Assembly: GCF_014207375.1 (NCBI RefSeq)
Contig: NZ_JACHEE010000004.1
Span: 1 to 64,000 of the forward strand
Length of the DNA stretch: 64,000 bases
Direction: 5' to 3'
DNA from: Arthrobacter sp. AZCC_0090
GTDB lineage: Bacteria; Actinomycetota; Actinomycetes; Actinomycetales; Micrococcaceae
The stretch's first letter is position 1, and each line of letters starts with the position of its first letter. Shown here in pieces: positions 8,796-16,801 of the stretch. Below the pieces are notes generated by a model. The model ran no database searches. It was not told where the DNA came from and worked only from the letters and a program-made list of their open reading frames with translations. A program made the translations under genes and the position numbers.

Positions 8796-9518
8796 CTAAA
8801 GACGGCGACGGCGACGACGGGTGGCGGACACCACCCCGGTGATCGCAATCGCGACGACGGCGAGGATCCCAAACCCGGACACTCCCTGTTCCCCCCAGCC
8901 GGCCCAGAGAGCAGCGCTCGGCAGCATGGCCACCGCAGGGATGGCGGCGGCGGCCAGCGCCGCGACGTTGACCGCCAGCCGAGCCCGTCTTCCCGTCCTC
9001 TGTTCACGTCGGGCGGTCCTGCGCCTCCAGTCATCCGCGATGACCTTAGGTACCCGTGCCGCATAGACGGTGACATGCACGATGATGAGCGCCAGCCAGG
9101 CCAGGAAGCTGATGACATGGATCCGCAGCAGGACCGCAGGAGCCGGCCCGGTGCCTGCGAGGGCGATGCCGCTTGCGATCACGGCCAAAGTGGAGGCCAG
9201 CAGGAGCGGTGAGAGAACCCGCATCGCCGGGCGGGGCGGTCCCTTGCGCCGGTACACCGGATCGCGGGCGTAGTAGCGCAGGAACCGCCAGCCTGTGCTG
9301 GCGGTTTTGACTGCCATGGGGCCGATGAGCAGCACGCCGACGAAAAAGTGGACAGGCATCAGGCCACGCAGCAGGACCACAGTGACGATCTCCGCCGCGA
9401 ACAACACCAGCAGTACGGCACCCGTCAGCGCAGTGAGGCGCTCGTTGCCAGCCACGCCGGAGTCGCCGCGGGCTTGGGCTTCCGGGTCCTCACCGGGCGA
9501 GAGGGAATCCATTGGCAT
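8796..9518 (-). CDS. membrane protein with b-type cytochrome-like histidines
   Basis: The 240-residue protein has about five hydrophobic helices. Histidines lie within or at the ends of helices (LMPVHFFVG, LRIHVISF, IIVHVTVY), as in cytochrome b561 or ferric-reductase-like proteins that bind haem. It has an Arg-rich C-terminus. It starts 37 bases after the ABC permease on the same strand, with GGAGGA 6 bases before the ATG, so it is probably the last gene of the tetR-ABC operon. The haem-binding role is inferred from residue placement only. Confidence 0.6.
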   Translation of the reverse strand: MPMDSLSPGEDPEAQARGDSGVAGNERLTALTGAVLLVLFAAEIVTVVLLRGLMPVHFFVGVLLIGPMAVKTASTGWRFLRYYARDPVYRRKGPPRPAMRVLSPLLLASTLAVIASGIALAGTGPAPAVLLRIHVISFLAWLALIIVHVTVYAARVPKVIADDWRRRTARREQRTGRRARLAVNVAALAAAAIPAVAMLPSAALWAGWGEQGVSGFGILAVVAIAITGVVSATRRRRRRL

Positions 9519-9536
9519 GACGGTTCCTCCTGCCTC

Positions 9537-9572
9537 TCACGCGTTGATGTCCTGTCACGCTTTGATGTCCTG
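9537..9572. repeat. 18-nt tandem duplication at the 3' end of the ABC permease gene
   Basis: Two adjacent 18-base copies (9537-9554 and 9555-9572) differ at one base. Read on the minus strand, each encodes QDIKA/QDINA followed by TGA. The functional stop is in the first copy met by the ribosome, and the second copy lies in the 3' untranslated gap. Confidence 0.85.
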
Positions 9573-10364
9573 CCGCGGGAGGACGAGGGCGCTGGCTGCG
9601 GCAAAGCCGGCAATCCACAGCACACTCGCGAGCAGGGCCGCCGGATACCCCTGGGCAGGGGCGGGGCCAACCAACGGCACCGTGGCTCCGACGATGGTGT
9701 TGAACACCCGGCCGGGGAACCATTGGGACACCTGCGGCGCCACCACGGCAATGATCCCCTCGATCACCAGGATGTAGGCGAGGGCAATCCCCACGGCGGC
9801 AACGACCGAACGGGTCAGCACTGCGATGAGCATTCCCAGGGCGCTGACGCCGATGAGGCAGAGCACCTCGTTACCGAGGAACTCCAGGAAGATGCGCAGC
9901 CCTTCGGCTGAGGTCCAGGCCGCGGTCTGGATGCCCTGTCCCTGGGCGAGGATGAGGACGAAGGCGCCGCCGACGATCAGGGTGAGCAGCATCGAGAGCA
10001 GAACGAAGAGCACGACGGCGAGCATCTTTCCCGCCAGCCACCGCAGGCGATGCGGCTCACGCACCAGCAGGTTGCGCAGCGTCCCCTGGGTCCATTCCGC
10101 CGCGAGGTTTGCGCTGACCAGAACGAGCGCAATGGCGATGATCAGGGATCGGGCCTGGCCCATGATGGCGACCAGTCCTTGGGGTGTGTGGAATGCCGCA
10201 ATGAGGCCGGCCATCTCCTTGCCCGTGGCTCCGGAAGCGATCTGGTGAAAGGTCAGGTAGGCGATGAAAGTGCTCACCGCCACCATCGCCCCGGCACCGG
10301 CGAGGACACTCCAGCGCCGGAATTTCAGGACTTCGCTGAGGAACGCTCGGATGACGGAGGTCAT
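9555..10364 (-). CDS. ABC-2 type transporter permease
   Basis: This 269-residue integral membrane protein shows about six hydrophobic stretches. It has the ABC-2 family pattern EWTQGTLRNLLVREPHRL in the first cytoplasmic loop, a sequence class seen in bacitracin/lantibiotic-type exporters. The ATG overlaps the stop of the ATPase gene (ATGA), so it is the partner of that protein. Its 3' end is duplicated as an 18-base tandem repeat just beyond the stop codon. Confidence 0.87.
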   Translation of the reverse strand: MTSVIRAFLSEVLKFRRWSVLAGAGAMVAVSTFIAYLTFHQIASGATGKEMAGLIAAFHTPQGLVAIMGQARSLIIAIALVLVSANLAAEWTQGTLRNLLVREPHRLRWLAGKMLAVVLFVLLSMLLTLIVGGAFVLILAQGQGIQTAAWTSAEGLRIFLEFLGNEVLCLIGVSALGMLIAVLTRSVVAAVGIALAYILVIEGIIAVVAPQVSQWFPGRVFNTIVGATVPLVGPAPAQGYPAALLASVLWIAGFAAASALVLPRQDIKA

Positions 10365-11263
10365 GGACGGTCTCCTTTCACGAGAGCGAGGAACAGTTCT
10401 TCGAGACTGCCCTCTTTGACCCGGATGGCCAGATCGGTCACGCCGGCTTCGCTGGCCTTCCGATTCAGAGTCTCGGCGAAGCTTGCGGGGCAGGCGATGC
10501 GCAAGGCCCGCTCGTCCCTGGTGACCGCATAGCCGGCGCCCTCTGCGATCTGGACCACCAGCTCACGTCGGACAGCGTCTTCGGCTTCGACCGCGATCTC
10601 GACGCGCTGGGCCAGCAGGTCCCGGGCCGGGCCGCAGAACAGCGCTTTCCCCTCGTGGAGGATGACCAACCAGTCCGCGACCTGTTCCAGTTCTCCGAGC
10701 AGGTGGCTGCTGAGCAGGATGGTCTTCCCTTGGTCGCGCAGGTGGCGCAGCAGGTCACGTATCCAGATGACGCCCAGGGGATCAAGGCCATTGGCGGGCT
10801 CGTCGAGAAAGAGCAGATCCGGATCGGGCAGCAGGGCCATCGCCACACCGAGCCGCTGCTTCATTCCCAACGAATACGTTCCGACCCGATCGCGCGCCCG
10901 ATCGGAGAGTCCCACCATCTCCAGCATTTCGCCGACGCGGGAACGGGAATAGCCGCCGAGGCGGGCGAGCACCCCCAGGTTGGTGCGCCCCGACAGGCTC
11001 GGGTAGAAGGCCGGGGCCTCGACTAACGCCCCTACGCGTGCAAGGTAACCGTCAGGCTCAGTCAGGGGCGAGCCCAGGATAGCCGCGCTGCCCGCATCGG
11101 CCCGCACGAGTCCCAGGAGAAGACGGAGGGTGGTGGTCTTCCCAGCCCCGTTGGGGCCGATGAAGCCCGCGATGGACCCTGCAGGAGTGGACATGGTCAG
11201 GCCATCGACGGCGGCACGCTTGCCGAAGTGCTTGCTCAGGCCCTGCGTCTCGATGGCATTCAT
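10361..11263 (-). CDS. ABC transporter ATP-binding protein (bacitracin/lantibiotic exporter type)
   Basis: The 300-residue ATPase has Walker A GPNGAGKTT, signature YSLGMKQRL, Walker B LLFLDEPANGLDP and an H-loop LLSSHLL. The signature variant SLGMKQRL and the roughly 300-residue length fit the BcrA-like group that exports peptide antibiotics or lipids. The start overlaps the stop of tetR by 4 bases and the stop overlaps the permease start, giving a tightly coupled tetR-ATPase-permease operon. The TetR protein is the probable control of this pump. Confidence 0.92.
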   Translation of the reverse strand: MNAIETQGLSKHFGKRAAVDGLTMSTPAGSIAGFIGPNGAGKTTTLRLLLGLVRADAGSAAILGSPLTEPDGYLARVGALVEAPAFYPSLSGRTNLGVLARLGGYSRSRVGEMLEMVGLSDRARDRVGTYSLGMKQRLGVAMALLPDPDLLFLDEPANGLDPLGVIWIRDLLRHLRDQGKTILLSSHLLGELEQVADWLVILHEGKALFCGPARDLLAQRVEIAVEAEDAVRRELVVQIAEGAGYAVTRDERALRIACPASFAETLNRKASEAGVTDLAIRVKEGSLEELFLALVKGDRP

Positions 11264-11886
11264 GGGACATCTCTTCTTTCCGGACGATTGGCGATCCCGT
11301 CGAAGAAGATGCTGACCAGAGAGACTGCCCGATCGGGCGTCTGCAAGCCCTTCGCCCCCCGCATCATGCCCATGTAGAGGCCGACCAGAACGTTGACCGG
11401 CAGATCAGGGCGCACCTCGCCCGCCTCCTGCGCTTCTTCAAAGAGACCGGTGACGCGTCGCTTGATCCGGTCGAGCAAGGACAGGATCACCTGCTGGTGC
11501 TCCGGGTCTTTGAGATGTTCCCTGGCGTCGCGCAGCAGCACACTCAAACGATCATCCAGAGGCAGGGCGAGGAGTGCGGTGGTGAGCTTGGTCAGCCGTT
11601 CCCGGGCGCCTTGAGCCCCGGCAAGGGCCTGATCAATCCCGCCCACGCCCTCGTCCACGAACACCGTCCGGATCATCGTGATGAAGAGCTCTTCCTTCCC
11701 TTTGGGAAAGTGGTAATACAAGGCCGCGGACGTGACCTCGACCGCTTCGGCAAGCAGTTTCATGGACACCCCCTTGTAGCCCCTTGCCAGGAAGAGATCC
11801 GCCGCTTTGCTCAGGATCTGGCGCCGCATCTTCTGGTCCCCCGGATAAGCAGGATGATGCGTCTCCTGCTGCAATGCGCCCGCCAT
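11260..11886 (-). CDS. TetR-family regulator of the ABC exporter operon
   Basis: The 208-residue protein has an N-terminal TetR helix-turn-helix (AADLFLARGYKGVSMKLLAEA, then VTSAALYYHFPKGKEELF) and a helical ligand-binding domain. An upstream extension of the reading frame has no coding character. The ATG at 11886 is chosen because it lies just before the conserved region and 20 bases after a palindrome. The palindrome at 11907-11924 implies autoregulation. The two ABC genes follow with 4-base overlaps, so the regulator and pump are co-expressed and probably induced by the pump's substrate. Confidence 0.87.
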   Translation of the reverse strand: MAGALQQETHHPAYPGDQKMRRQILSKAADLFLARGYKGVSMKLLAEAVEVTSAALYYHFPKGKEELFITMIRTVFVDEGVGGIDQALAGAQGARERLTKLTTALLALPLDDRLSVLLRDAREHLKDPEHQQVILSLLDRIKRRVTGLFEEAQEAGEVRPDLPVNVLVGLYMGMMRGAKGLQTPDRAVSLVSIFFDGIANRPERRDVP

Positions 11887-11906
11887 GATGCCCGATTCAC
11901 CGCTGT

Positions 11907-11924
11907 TTACTAATCGATCAGTAA
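11907..11924. promoter_or_regulatory. TetR operator candidate
   Basis: TTACTAATCGATCAGTAA matches its own reverse complement at 16 of 18 positions and lies 20 bases upstream of the tetR start. This is the placement expected for an autoregulatory TetR operator. Confidence 0.72.
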
Positions 11925-12108
11925 GTACGCGCAGAGTAACACGCGTGGACGGGGCGGGGAAGGCCCGCAAAGGGATCCTCCGGCGAGCGCAGCTACGGGT
12001 CCCGGGGAAAGTAGCGCACCAAGTGGCGCATGCCGCTGGGACCATCGAGCACACCTATACCGGCTTCTCGGTATCTCGTAAACTCAGGGGAATCGAGGGG
12101 GTGGGGCG

Positions 12109-12192
12109 ATGAAGCTGAGGGTTCTGATGGCGGAGAGTGTCGAGGAAGCGGCCCAGCACACCATCACGGACAAGTTCACCACCGGCGAGTGA
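12109..12192 (+). CDS. possible 27-residue leader peptide
   Basis: A short frame starting MKLRVLMAESVEEAAQ and ending TTGE lies just before the flavoprotein gene. It is preceded by the G-rich stretch GAGGGGGTGGGG, which could serve as a ribosome site. It has no recognisable homology and may be chance. Confidence 0.2.
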   Translation: MKLRVLMAESVEEAAQHTITDKFTTGE

Positions 12193-12234
12193 TCTCTCGC
12201 CTGAGCGATGGTGAAGGGGAGAAGGGATCGAATC

Positions 12235-13524
12235 ATGGAGACTGACCCGCTCGGACCCGCACCGGACAACCACGCGCGAAAAGTCGACACCCTTATAGTC
12301 GGCGGAGGCCAAGCGGGACTGGCCACGAGCTACTTCCTCAGCCGGGCCGGCGTCGGGCATTATGTCCTTGAACGGCGAGCCGCGCTGGGCGGCGCGTGGC
12401 AGGATCGCTGGGACGCGTTCGTGATGAACACCCCGAACTTCTCGCTGGACTTGCCCGGCATGCCGTACGCCGGCGCGGAGCCGGGGGCGTTCATGGCGCG
12501 GGACGACGTCGTGGACTATTTCCGGGATTACGCACAGAGGATCGAAGCCCCTGTCCGGACCGACATGGATGTCACGCGGATTTCGACGTCGGACGGCGGT
12601 TTCAGCGTTGAAACGTCAGGCGGTAGCTGGCGGGCACGCAATGTGGTGCTGGCGACCGGCGCGTATCAGGAACCGAAAATCCCGGCCCTTGCCGCCGGGC
12701 TTCCAAAGAGCGTCCTGCAGCTTCACACTCACGACTACCGCAATCCGGAGCAACTGCCGGACGGCGCGGTGTTGATTGTCGGGACCGGGCAGTCGGGCGG
12801 GCAGATCGCGGAGGACCTGCTCGCTGCCGGCCGTGAGGTACACCTTGCGGTGGCCACCTGTCCGGAGGCGCCGCGCCGCTACCGCGGGCACGACATCATC
12901 TACTGGATCCTGCGGGCCGGCATCCACGGACCGGAGTACGGGCTCAACACCCTGACGGTGGGGCAGTTGCCCTCCCCCGCGGCCCGGTTCGCCTGCAACC
13001 CCCTGCTCTCGGGCACCGACGGCGGCCACACCATCCACCTCCGCGAACTCGGCCGCCAGGGCATCCGGCTGCACGGGCACCTGGAGGCAGCCGACGACGG
13101 CGAACTCACGTTCACGGACGACCTCGCCGAACGCCTGGCAGCAGTCGAGGCCGGGTTCGGCCAGCGCATGGGTCGGGCGCTCGACGCCTACATCGCTGCC
13201 GCGGGGATCGACGCACCTGAACACCAGCCGGCACCGGCGGACGACTGGCTCCCCGTTTCCCCGCCCCGGGTCAACCTGGCCGCCGAGAACATCACCTCGG
13301 TGCTTTGGGCCACCGGCTACAAGCTGGACCTCAGCTTTGTGGACATCCCCGTTCTGGACGCATGGAGCTATCCACGCCACGTCCGCGGGGTCACCGAGCA
13401 GCCGGGGCTGTATGTGGTCGGGCTGCCGTGGTTGACGGGACACTACTCGTCGATCCTCGGCGGCGTGGGCGTGGATGCGGAGTATGTCGCGGGGTGCGTC
13501 GCGAGGTGCGTAGCGGGGCGGTGA
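12235..13524 (+). CDS. FAD/NADPH-dependent flavoprotein, CzcO/FMO-like
   Basis: The 429-residue protein has two dinucleotide-binding motifs. One is GGGQAGLATS near the N-terminus for FAD, and the other is GTGQSGGQIAEDLLAAG near residue 175 for NADPH. The arrangement is that of flavin monooxygenases and the proteins annotated as CzcO (putative flavoproteins of K+ transport). Typical further motifs are WQDRWDAFVMNTPNF and LWATGYKLDLSF near the C-terminus. ATG 12235 is preferred over ATG 12208 because AGAAGGGA lies at a usable distance before it. A fragment of this gene (13102-13176) recurs at 19.3 kb. Confidence 0.85.
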   Translation: METDPLGPAPDNHARKVDTLIVGGGQAGLATSYFLSRAGVGHYVLERRAALGGAWQDRWDAFVMNTPNFSLDLPGMPYAGAEPGAFMARDDVVDYFRDYAQRIEAPVRTDMDVTRISTSDGGFSVETSGGSWRARNVVLATGAYQEPKIPALAAGLPKSVLQLHTHDYRNPEQLPDGAVLIVGTGQSGGQIAEDLLAAGREVHLAVATCPEAPRRYRGHDIIYWILRAGIHGPEYGLNTLTVGQLPSPAARFACNPLLSGTDGGHTIHLRELGRQGIRLHGHLEAADDGELTFTDDLAERLAAVEAGFGQRMGRALDAYIAAAGIDAPEHQPAPADDWLPVSPPRVNLAAENITSVLWATGYKLDLSFVDIPVLDAWSYPRHVRGVTEQPGLYVVGLPWLTGHYSSILGGVGVDAEYVAGCVARCVAGR

Positions 13525-13851
13525 GCCTGCCATACCCGAAGGTCTTTGGCCAGTATTCCACCGGCGAGCACATCGAGATTGAACGAGAAGTCTGAACTCA
13601 CTTGGCGCCTGCAGGCACCTAGTATCGTCCTTTTCGACACTCATTTTCAGTCTTTTGGCACTCATTTTACGACTTTCACCACCTAGCTGCCGATTCTGGT
13701 CATAGCATTTGCCCACGGAAACTGTGGGTCTCGCTGGGACTTGTCACTGCGAGCCGGTCGCCGTGTGACAGCAAGGAAAATGACACGGCACGAGAGCGCC
13801 TTCTGAGTATCGTGCCCACGTCTGAACCTAAACCACTCATAGGGGGATTGA
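13525..13851. other. intergenic with short repeats, promoter region of a secreted protein
   Basis: No gene is seen. The stretch is T-rich and holds two direct copies of CACTCATTTT (13638-13647 and 13659-13668, 21 bases apart). The same core appears near other AT-richer blocks at 22.8 and 35.1 kb. Confidence 0.4.
13638..13668. repeat. CACTCATTTT direct repeat pair
   Basis: Two identical 10-base copies begin 21 bases apart, about two helical turns. Related CACTCAATTT motifs occur at 22835 and 35102. Confidence 0.5.
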
Positions 13852-14572
13852 ATGCAAGGAAAGACAAAAGCCGGACGAGCAGTCGCAGCCGGCATTATTG
13901 CACTTGGGTTGTGCCTCGCCCAGCCCACCGGTGCATTTGCAGCTTCACCCACATTGGAAGACGCTAACAACCGTGAAGCAGGGCAACGCCAAGGACTCGG
14001 CGGCCAATGTCGTCCCCACGACATTGGAAATTAGCTCTACTACCATCACCCAAAAGGCACAGCCGACGAGTGCAACGGTGTATCCGCTCGTCATGGCCGC
14101 TCCGTCGTGGGTGTACAACTTCGAGTTCCCGCTAGGCCACGGCAACAATGTAGAGCCATTTAATCTGCTCCGAACCTGTTTCAATTGCTATTTCCCGATC
14201 AACGGCGCAACATCAACCTACCCCTATGTCGGACAGGTCTTGAATCTAAAAATCCTGGTTGCCGGCGCAATTGAAGTCCCAGCACCGGTGAAGATTGGGT
14301 ATGCGGGAGACTTTTATTTCCAATTCACGGCACTGGCAGGACATTTCGACGGCGAAGGATCCGTCATCAACTTCGCATCGATCCCCAAGCCCAACGGCGA
14401 GAGGGCATTGAACGTCAACGCGGCCATCGTCATTGACCGCGGGGTGTGGAACGCCGGGAACCAACTCGCCGCGCATGGCCAGTGGTACCAATTTGCCAGC
14501 AACATGTGCATGGGGCTTTGGAGGACGAATGCGTCAGCCTGCAACTGGCCTGCATTCTATCCGCCCTACTAA
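13852..14572 (+). pseudogene. secreted protein gene with +1 frameshift after the signal peptide
   Basis: The ATG at 13852 begins a clear signal peptide: basic start QGKTKAGR, hydrophobic core AAGIIALGLCLA, and cleavage site AFA-A near residue 30. This frame stops at 14034. The mature domain is open in the next frame up to 14572 and contains FEFPLGHGN, CFNCYF, YAGDFYFQF and ends NWPAFYPPY. One extra base between about 13950 and 13995 explains the split; a join near ACAACCGTGAAG gives a smooth protein of about 239 residues. I do not recognise the mature domain. It is less GC-rich than its neighbours. The break could be a real pseudogene, a programmed shift or a sequence error. Confidence 0.7.
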
Positions 14573-14582
14573 CTAATAGGCC

Positions 14583-14616
14583 GTGGTTGGGGAGCCTATC
14601 GGGACTCCCCAACCAC
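14583..14616. terminator. shared hairpin terminator between convergent genes
   Basis: A perfect 12-bp stem (GTGGTTGGGGAG with CTCCCCAACCAC) encloses a 10-base loop. It sits 11 bases after the secreted-protein stop and overlaps the last codons of the facing membrane-protein gene. Confidence 0.75.
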
Positions 14617-14997
14617 TGTCCTCTCCCGAGGCCACGCCAGTCCACCAATAACAGCTGCAACACCCGCCGGAACAAGATGCGTCCACCATGGCCACTTTGA
14701 ATCCGAAACCGACGCCAAAGCCACAAGGATCAGCAAAGTCGAAGCCCCGGCAATCAAGGCCGCAATGGCCTTTTCACGGTCACGTCGAATTCTGGTCAGC
14801 CGACCGATGCCAAGGGCCAACGCAGCGATGATACAACCTGACACGGCACCGACCAGCGCGCCACCTAGCCCGCTGAGTATCGCCAAGCCCGGGCCACTGG
14901 ACCCGCCCAAGAGAAGAACCACCAGCGCGTAGGCGCATCCGAACCCGGCCCCGAAGAATAACCCCCTGCTTACTGGACTGTTCAACGTTTTCTCCAT
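14596..14997 (-). CDS. small four-helix membrane protein
   Basis: I do not recognise this 133-residue protein. It has four hydrophobic helices (GLFFGAGFGCAYALVVLLL, a glycine-rich second helix, IAALIAGASTLLILVALA and THLVPAGVAAVIGGLAW) and short charged loops. It converges on the frameshifted secreted-protein gene and shares its terminator. The ATG at 14997 is chosen; a TTG at 15024 would add nine residues. Pairing of a secreted protein with a small membrane protein resembles toxin/immunity pairs, but this is inference only. Confidence 0.6.
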   Translation of the reverse strand: MEKTLNSPVSRGLFFGAGFGCAYALVVLLLGGSSGPGLAILSGLGGALVGAVSGCIIAALALGIGRLTRIRRDREKAIAALIAGASTLLILVALASVSDSKWPWWTHLVPAGVAAVIGGLAWPRERTVVGESR

Positions 14998-15168
14998 CTC
15001 TGGCGGGTGTTCTGAATGCGGCAATAGTCAAAGTCTATTGCTGGCGCCACCCAAGTCGGCGCTGCACGATATCGGAATGGCAGACTCTGAAATAGTTGGG
15101 CTCTTCCCCGGCGTGGTGACGGGCGGCCCGTGCTGCGATGTGGACAAGACCGGGATTAGACAATTGTC

Positions 15169-15217
15169 GATCAAATCCCAGTTGGTGGCCCCGAGGACTC
15201 CGTGGGGATGGTTGTGC
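15169..15217 (+). pseudogene. degraded fragment related to the 23.1-kb membrane-protein gene
   Basis: This stretch encodes LSIKSQLVAPRTPWGWL, and closely matches the start of the gene at 23062 (LSVKSKLLTPRTVRGRL) in DNA and protein. Beyond this point the copy loses the membrane helices, and similarity continues only by changing frame. It lies in a gap of about 370 bases (15025-15397) that otherwise shows no gene. Confidence 0.5.
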
Positions 15218-15397
15218 TTTTTTCGTGGCGTTGGTGTCACGTCGGCGGACAAAGAAGCGGTCGGGACTAGCCCGACGGGCGTCGAGGACTTCCCCCGAAA
15301 CGCTCAGGGCACAACGCCCTGACGCTGGCAGCCCACATCCCGCCGTCGTATGCTTCAGGCAGTCTAGGCTTTCGATCCCCTACCCCGGAGCAGGCAC

Positions 15398-15763
15398 ATG
15401 CAGATCCCCAAACCGTCCGACGCCGACAAAGACCGCTTCCGCGCGGTGGTGCCAGACAACCCCGAAGTGGCCGTCAAGCCGATGTTCGGCAACCTGGGCG
15501 CCTTCGTGAACGGGAACATGTTCGCCGGGCTGTTCGGCCCGATGATCGGCGTCAGGCTTTCCGACGCCGACAAAGCGGCGCTGGAGGCCGAGCACCAAAC
15601 GCTTCCGTTCGGCCCGGAAGGTCGTGCCATGGGCGGCTACGTCGGCCTGCCCGAGGCCTGGAGCGACAACGAAGAGCAAACGGCGGAATGGGTCGAGAAG
15701 GCCTTCGAATACGTCGCAACTCTTCCTCCGAAAGCCGCGAAACCGCGCTCGTCGAAGAAGTGA
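15398..15763 (+). CDS. TfoX/Sxy N-terminal domain protein
   Basis: The 121-residue protein matches the N-terminal TfoX domain: VKPMFGNLGAFVNGNMFAGLFG, then LPFGPEGRAMGGYVGLPE. In proteobacteria the full-length protein governs competence. Stand-alone N-terminal domains in actinobacteria have no assigned role. It ends in a lysine-rich tail (KAAKPRSSKK) that could bind nucleic acid. No operon partner is visible; the next gene is on the opposite strand. Confidence 0.82.
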   Translation: MQIPKPSDADKDRFRAVVPDNPEVAVKPMFGNLGAFVNGNMFAGLFGPMIGVRLSDADKAALEAEHQTLPFGPEGRAMGGYVGLPEAWSDNEEQTAEWVEKAFEYVATLPPKAAKPRSSKK

Positions 15764-15814
15764 TCGCCACGTTCGGCGGCCGTCAGGTACATCCGGCGCT
15801 GCCCCAGTGAACGA

Positions 15815-16801
15815 TCAGTTCGCCAGCACGCTCAGCGGATTGGCGATGCGGAGCTGCCCGCGTTCGATCAGCCAGGTGATGGATTCCCGGACAGCTTGTT
15901 CGGGCTCGTACCGGGGAGCGTAGCCCAACAGGGACTTGGCCTTTTCGATCGTGAAGCAATGGCTGCGGTTGAGGTGGTCCCAGCTCGACTCGGCATACTC
16001 CGGTGTGGTCGATTCCCGGAAGTGTTCCCACGTGACCGTCTCCAAGGTGGCGGACTGGCCGAACCAAGCGGCGGCGATGTCGGCGTATCCGCGGACGTTG
16101 AGGGCAGTGGGGGCGACGATGTTGAAGTCCTCGCCGGCTGCCGCGTCGCGGTTCTGGATGGCTTTCTCGAACGCCTGGGCGACGTCGTCCGCGTGCACGT
16201 GGTGCATCAGTTCAGCGCCGCTTCCGGGGACTTGCAGCGGCTGGCCGGCAGAGAGTGTGTACCAAACGGCGGGGTCGAGGTTCCCGAGCGGACTGATCGG
16301 GTGCCAACCGGGCCCGACGATATGGCCAGGGTGCACGGACGTGGTGACCAGACCGCCGTCGTCGGTCTCCTCTTTCAGCATCCGTGCGATCCGGTCCTTC
16401 TGAATGCCGTACTCGCCGAACGGGGCTGCCGCCGATCCGGAACCCTCGGCGATCGGCAGCTTGAGGCTCTGGCCGTACCGCCACACCGAGCCGCAGTGCA
16501 GCAGGTGCCCGGCCTCCCCGCGGAGCCGGTTGACTAGCGAGCTCGCCGATTCGAACGTGAAACAGACCAGATCGACGACGACGTCGGCCTGCAGCGCCGC
16601 GACCCTGTCACCGAAGGTGCCGTCCCGGTCTTCCTGTTGCCGGTCGGCGACGACCTGGCGCACCTGCTGCCACTCAGGCGCGTCGCCATAGCTTTGGTGG
16701 GTGCCACGGCTGATGTTGATGACTTCATGACCGGCGCGCACCAGCCGGGGGACGAGGAAGGATCCGATGTGACCGCTGCCGCCGATGACGATGACCTTCA
16801 T
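15815..16801 (-). CDS. NAD-dependent epimerase/dehydratase (extended SDR)
   Basis: The 328-residue protein starts with a Rossmann motif VIVIGGSGHIGSFLVPRL. Its fold resembles atypical extended SDRs, and a catalytic YxxxK is visible as YGIQKDR. The family acts on nucleotide sugars or reduces carbonyls. The start ATG overlaps the stop of the MmyB-type regulator gene by 4 bases, so both are probably co-transcribed and the regulator may control it. C-terminal residues (CFTIEKAKSLLGYAPRY) are the usual extended-SDR ending. Confidence 0.85.
   Translation of the reverse strand: MKVIVIGGSGHIGSFLVPRLVRAGHEVINISRGTHQSYGDAPEWQQVRQVVADRQQEDRDGTFGDRVAALQADVVVDLVCFTFESASSLVNRLRGEAGHLLHCGSVWRYGQSLKLPIAEGSGSAAAPFGEYGIQKDRIARMLKEETDDGGLVTTSVHPGHIVGPGWHPISPLGNLDPAVWYTLSAGQPLQVPGSGAELMHHVHADDVAQAFEKAIQNRDAAAGEDFNIVAPTALNVRGYADIAAAWFGQSATLETVTWEHFRESTTPEYAESSWDHLNRSHCFTIEKAKSLLGYAPRYEPEQAVRESITWLIERGQLRIANPLSVLAN

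Noticed and set aside
14997..15024. TTG start for the small membrane protein
   Set aside because: No ribosome site supports it, and the ATG at 14997 is nearer the first helix.
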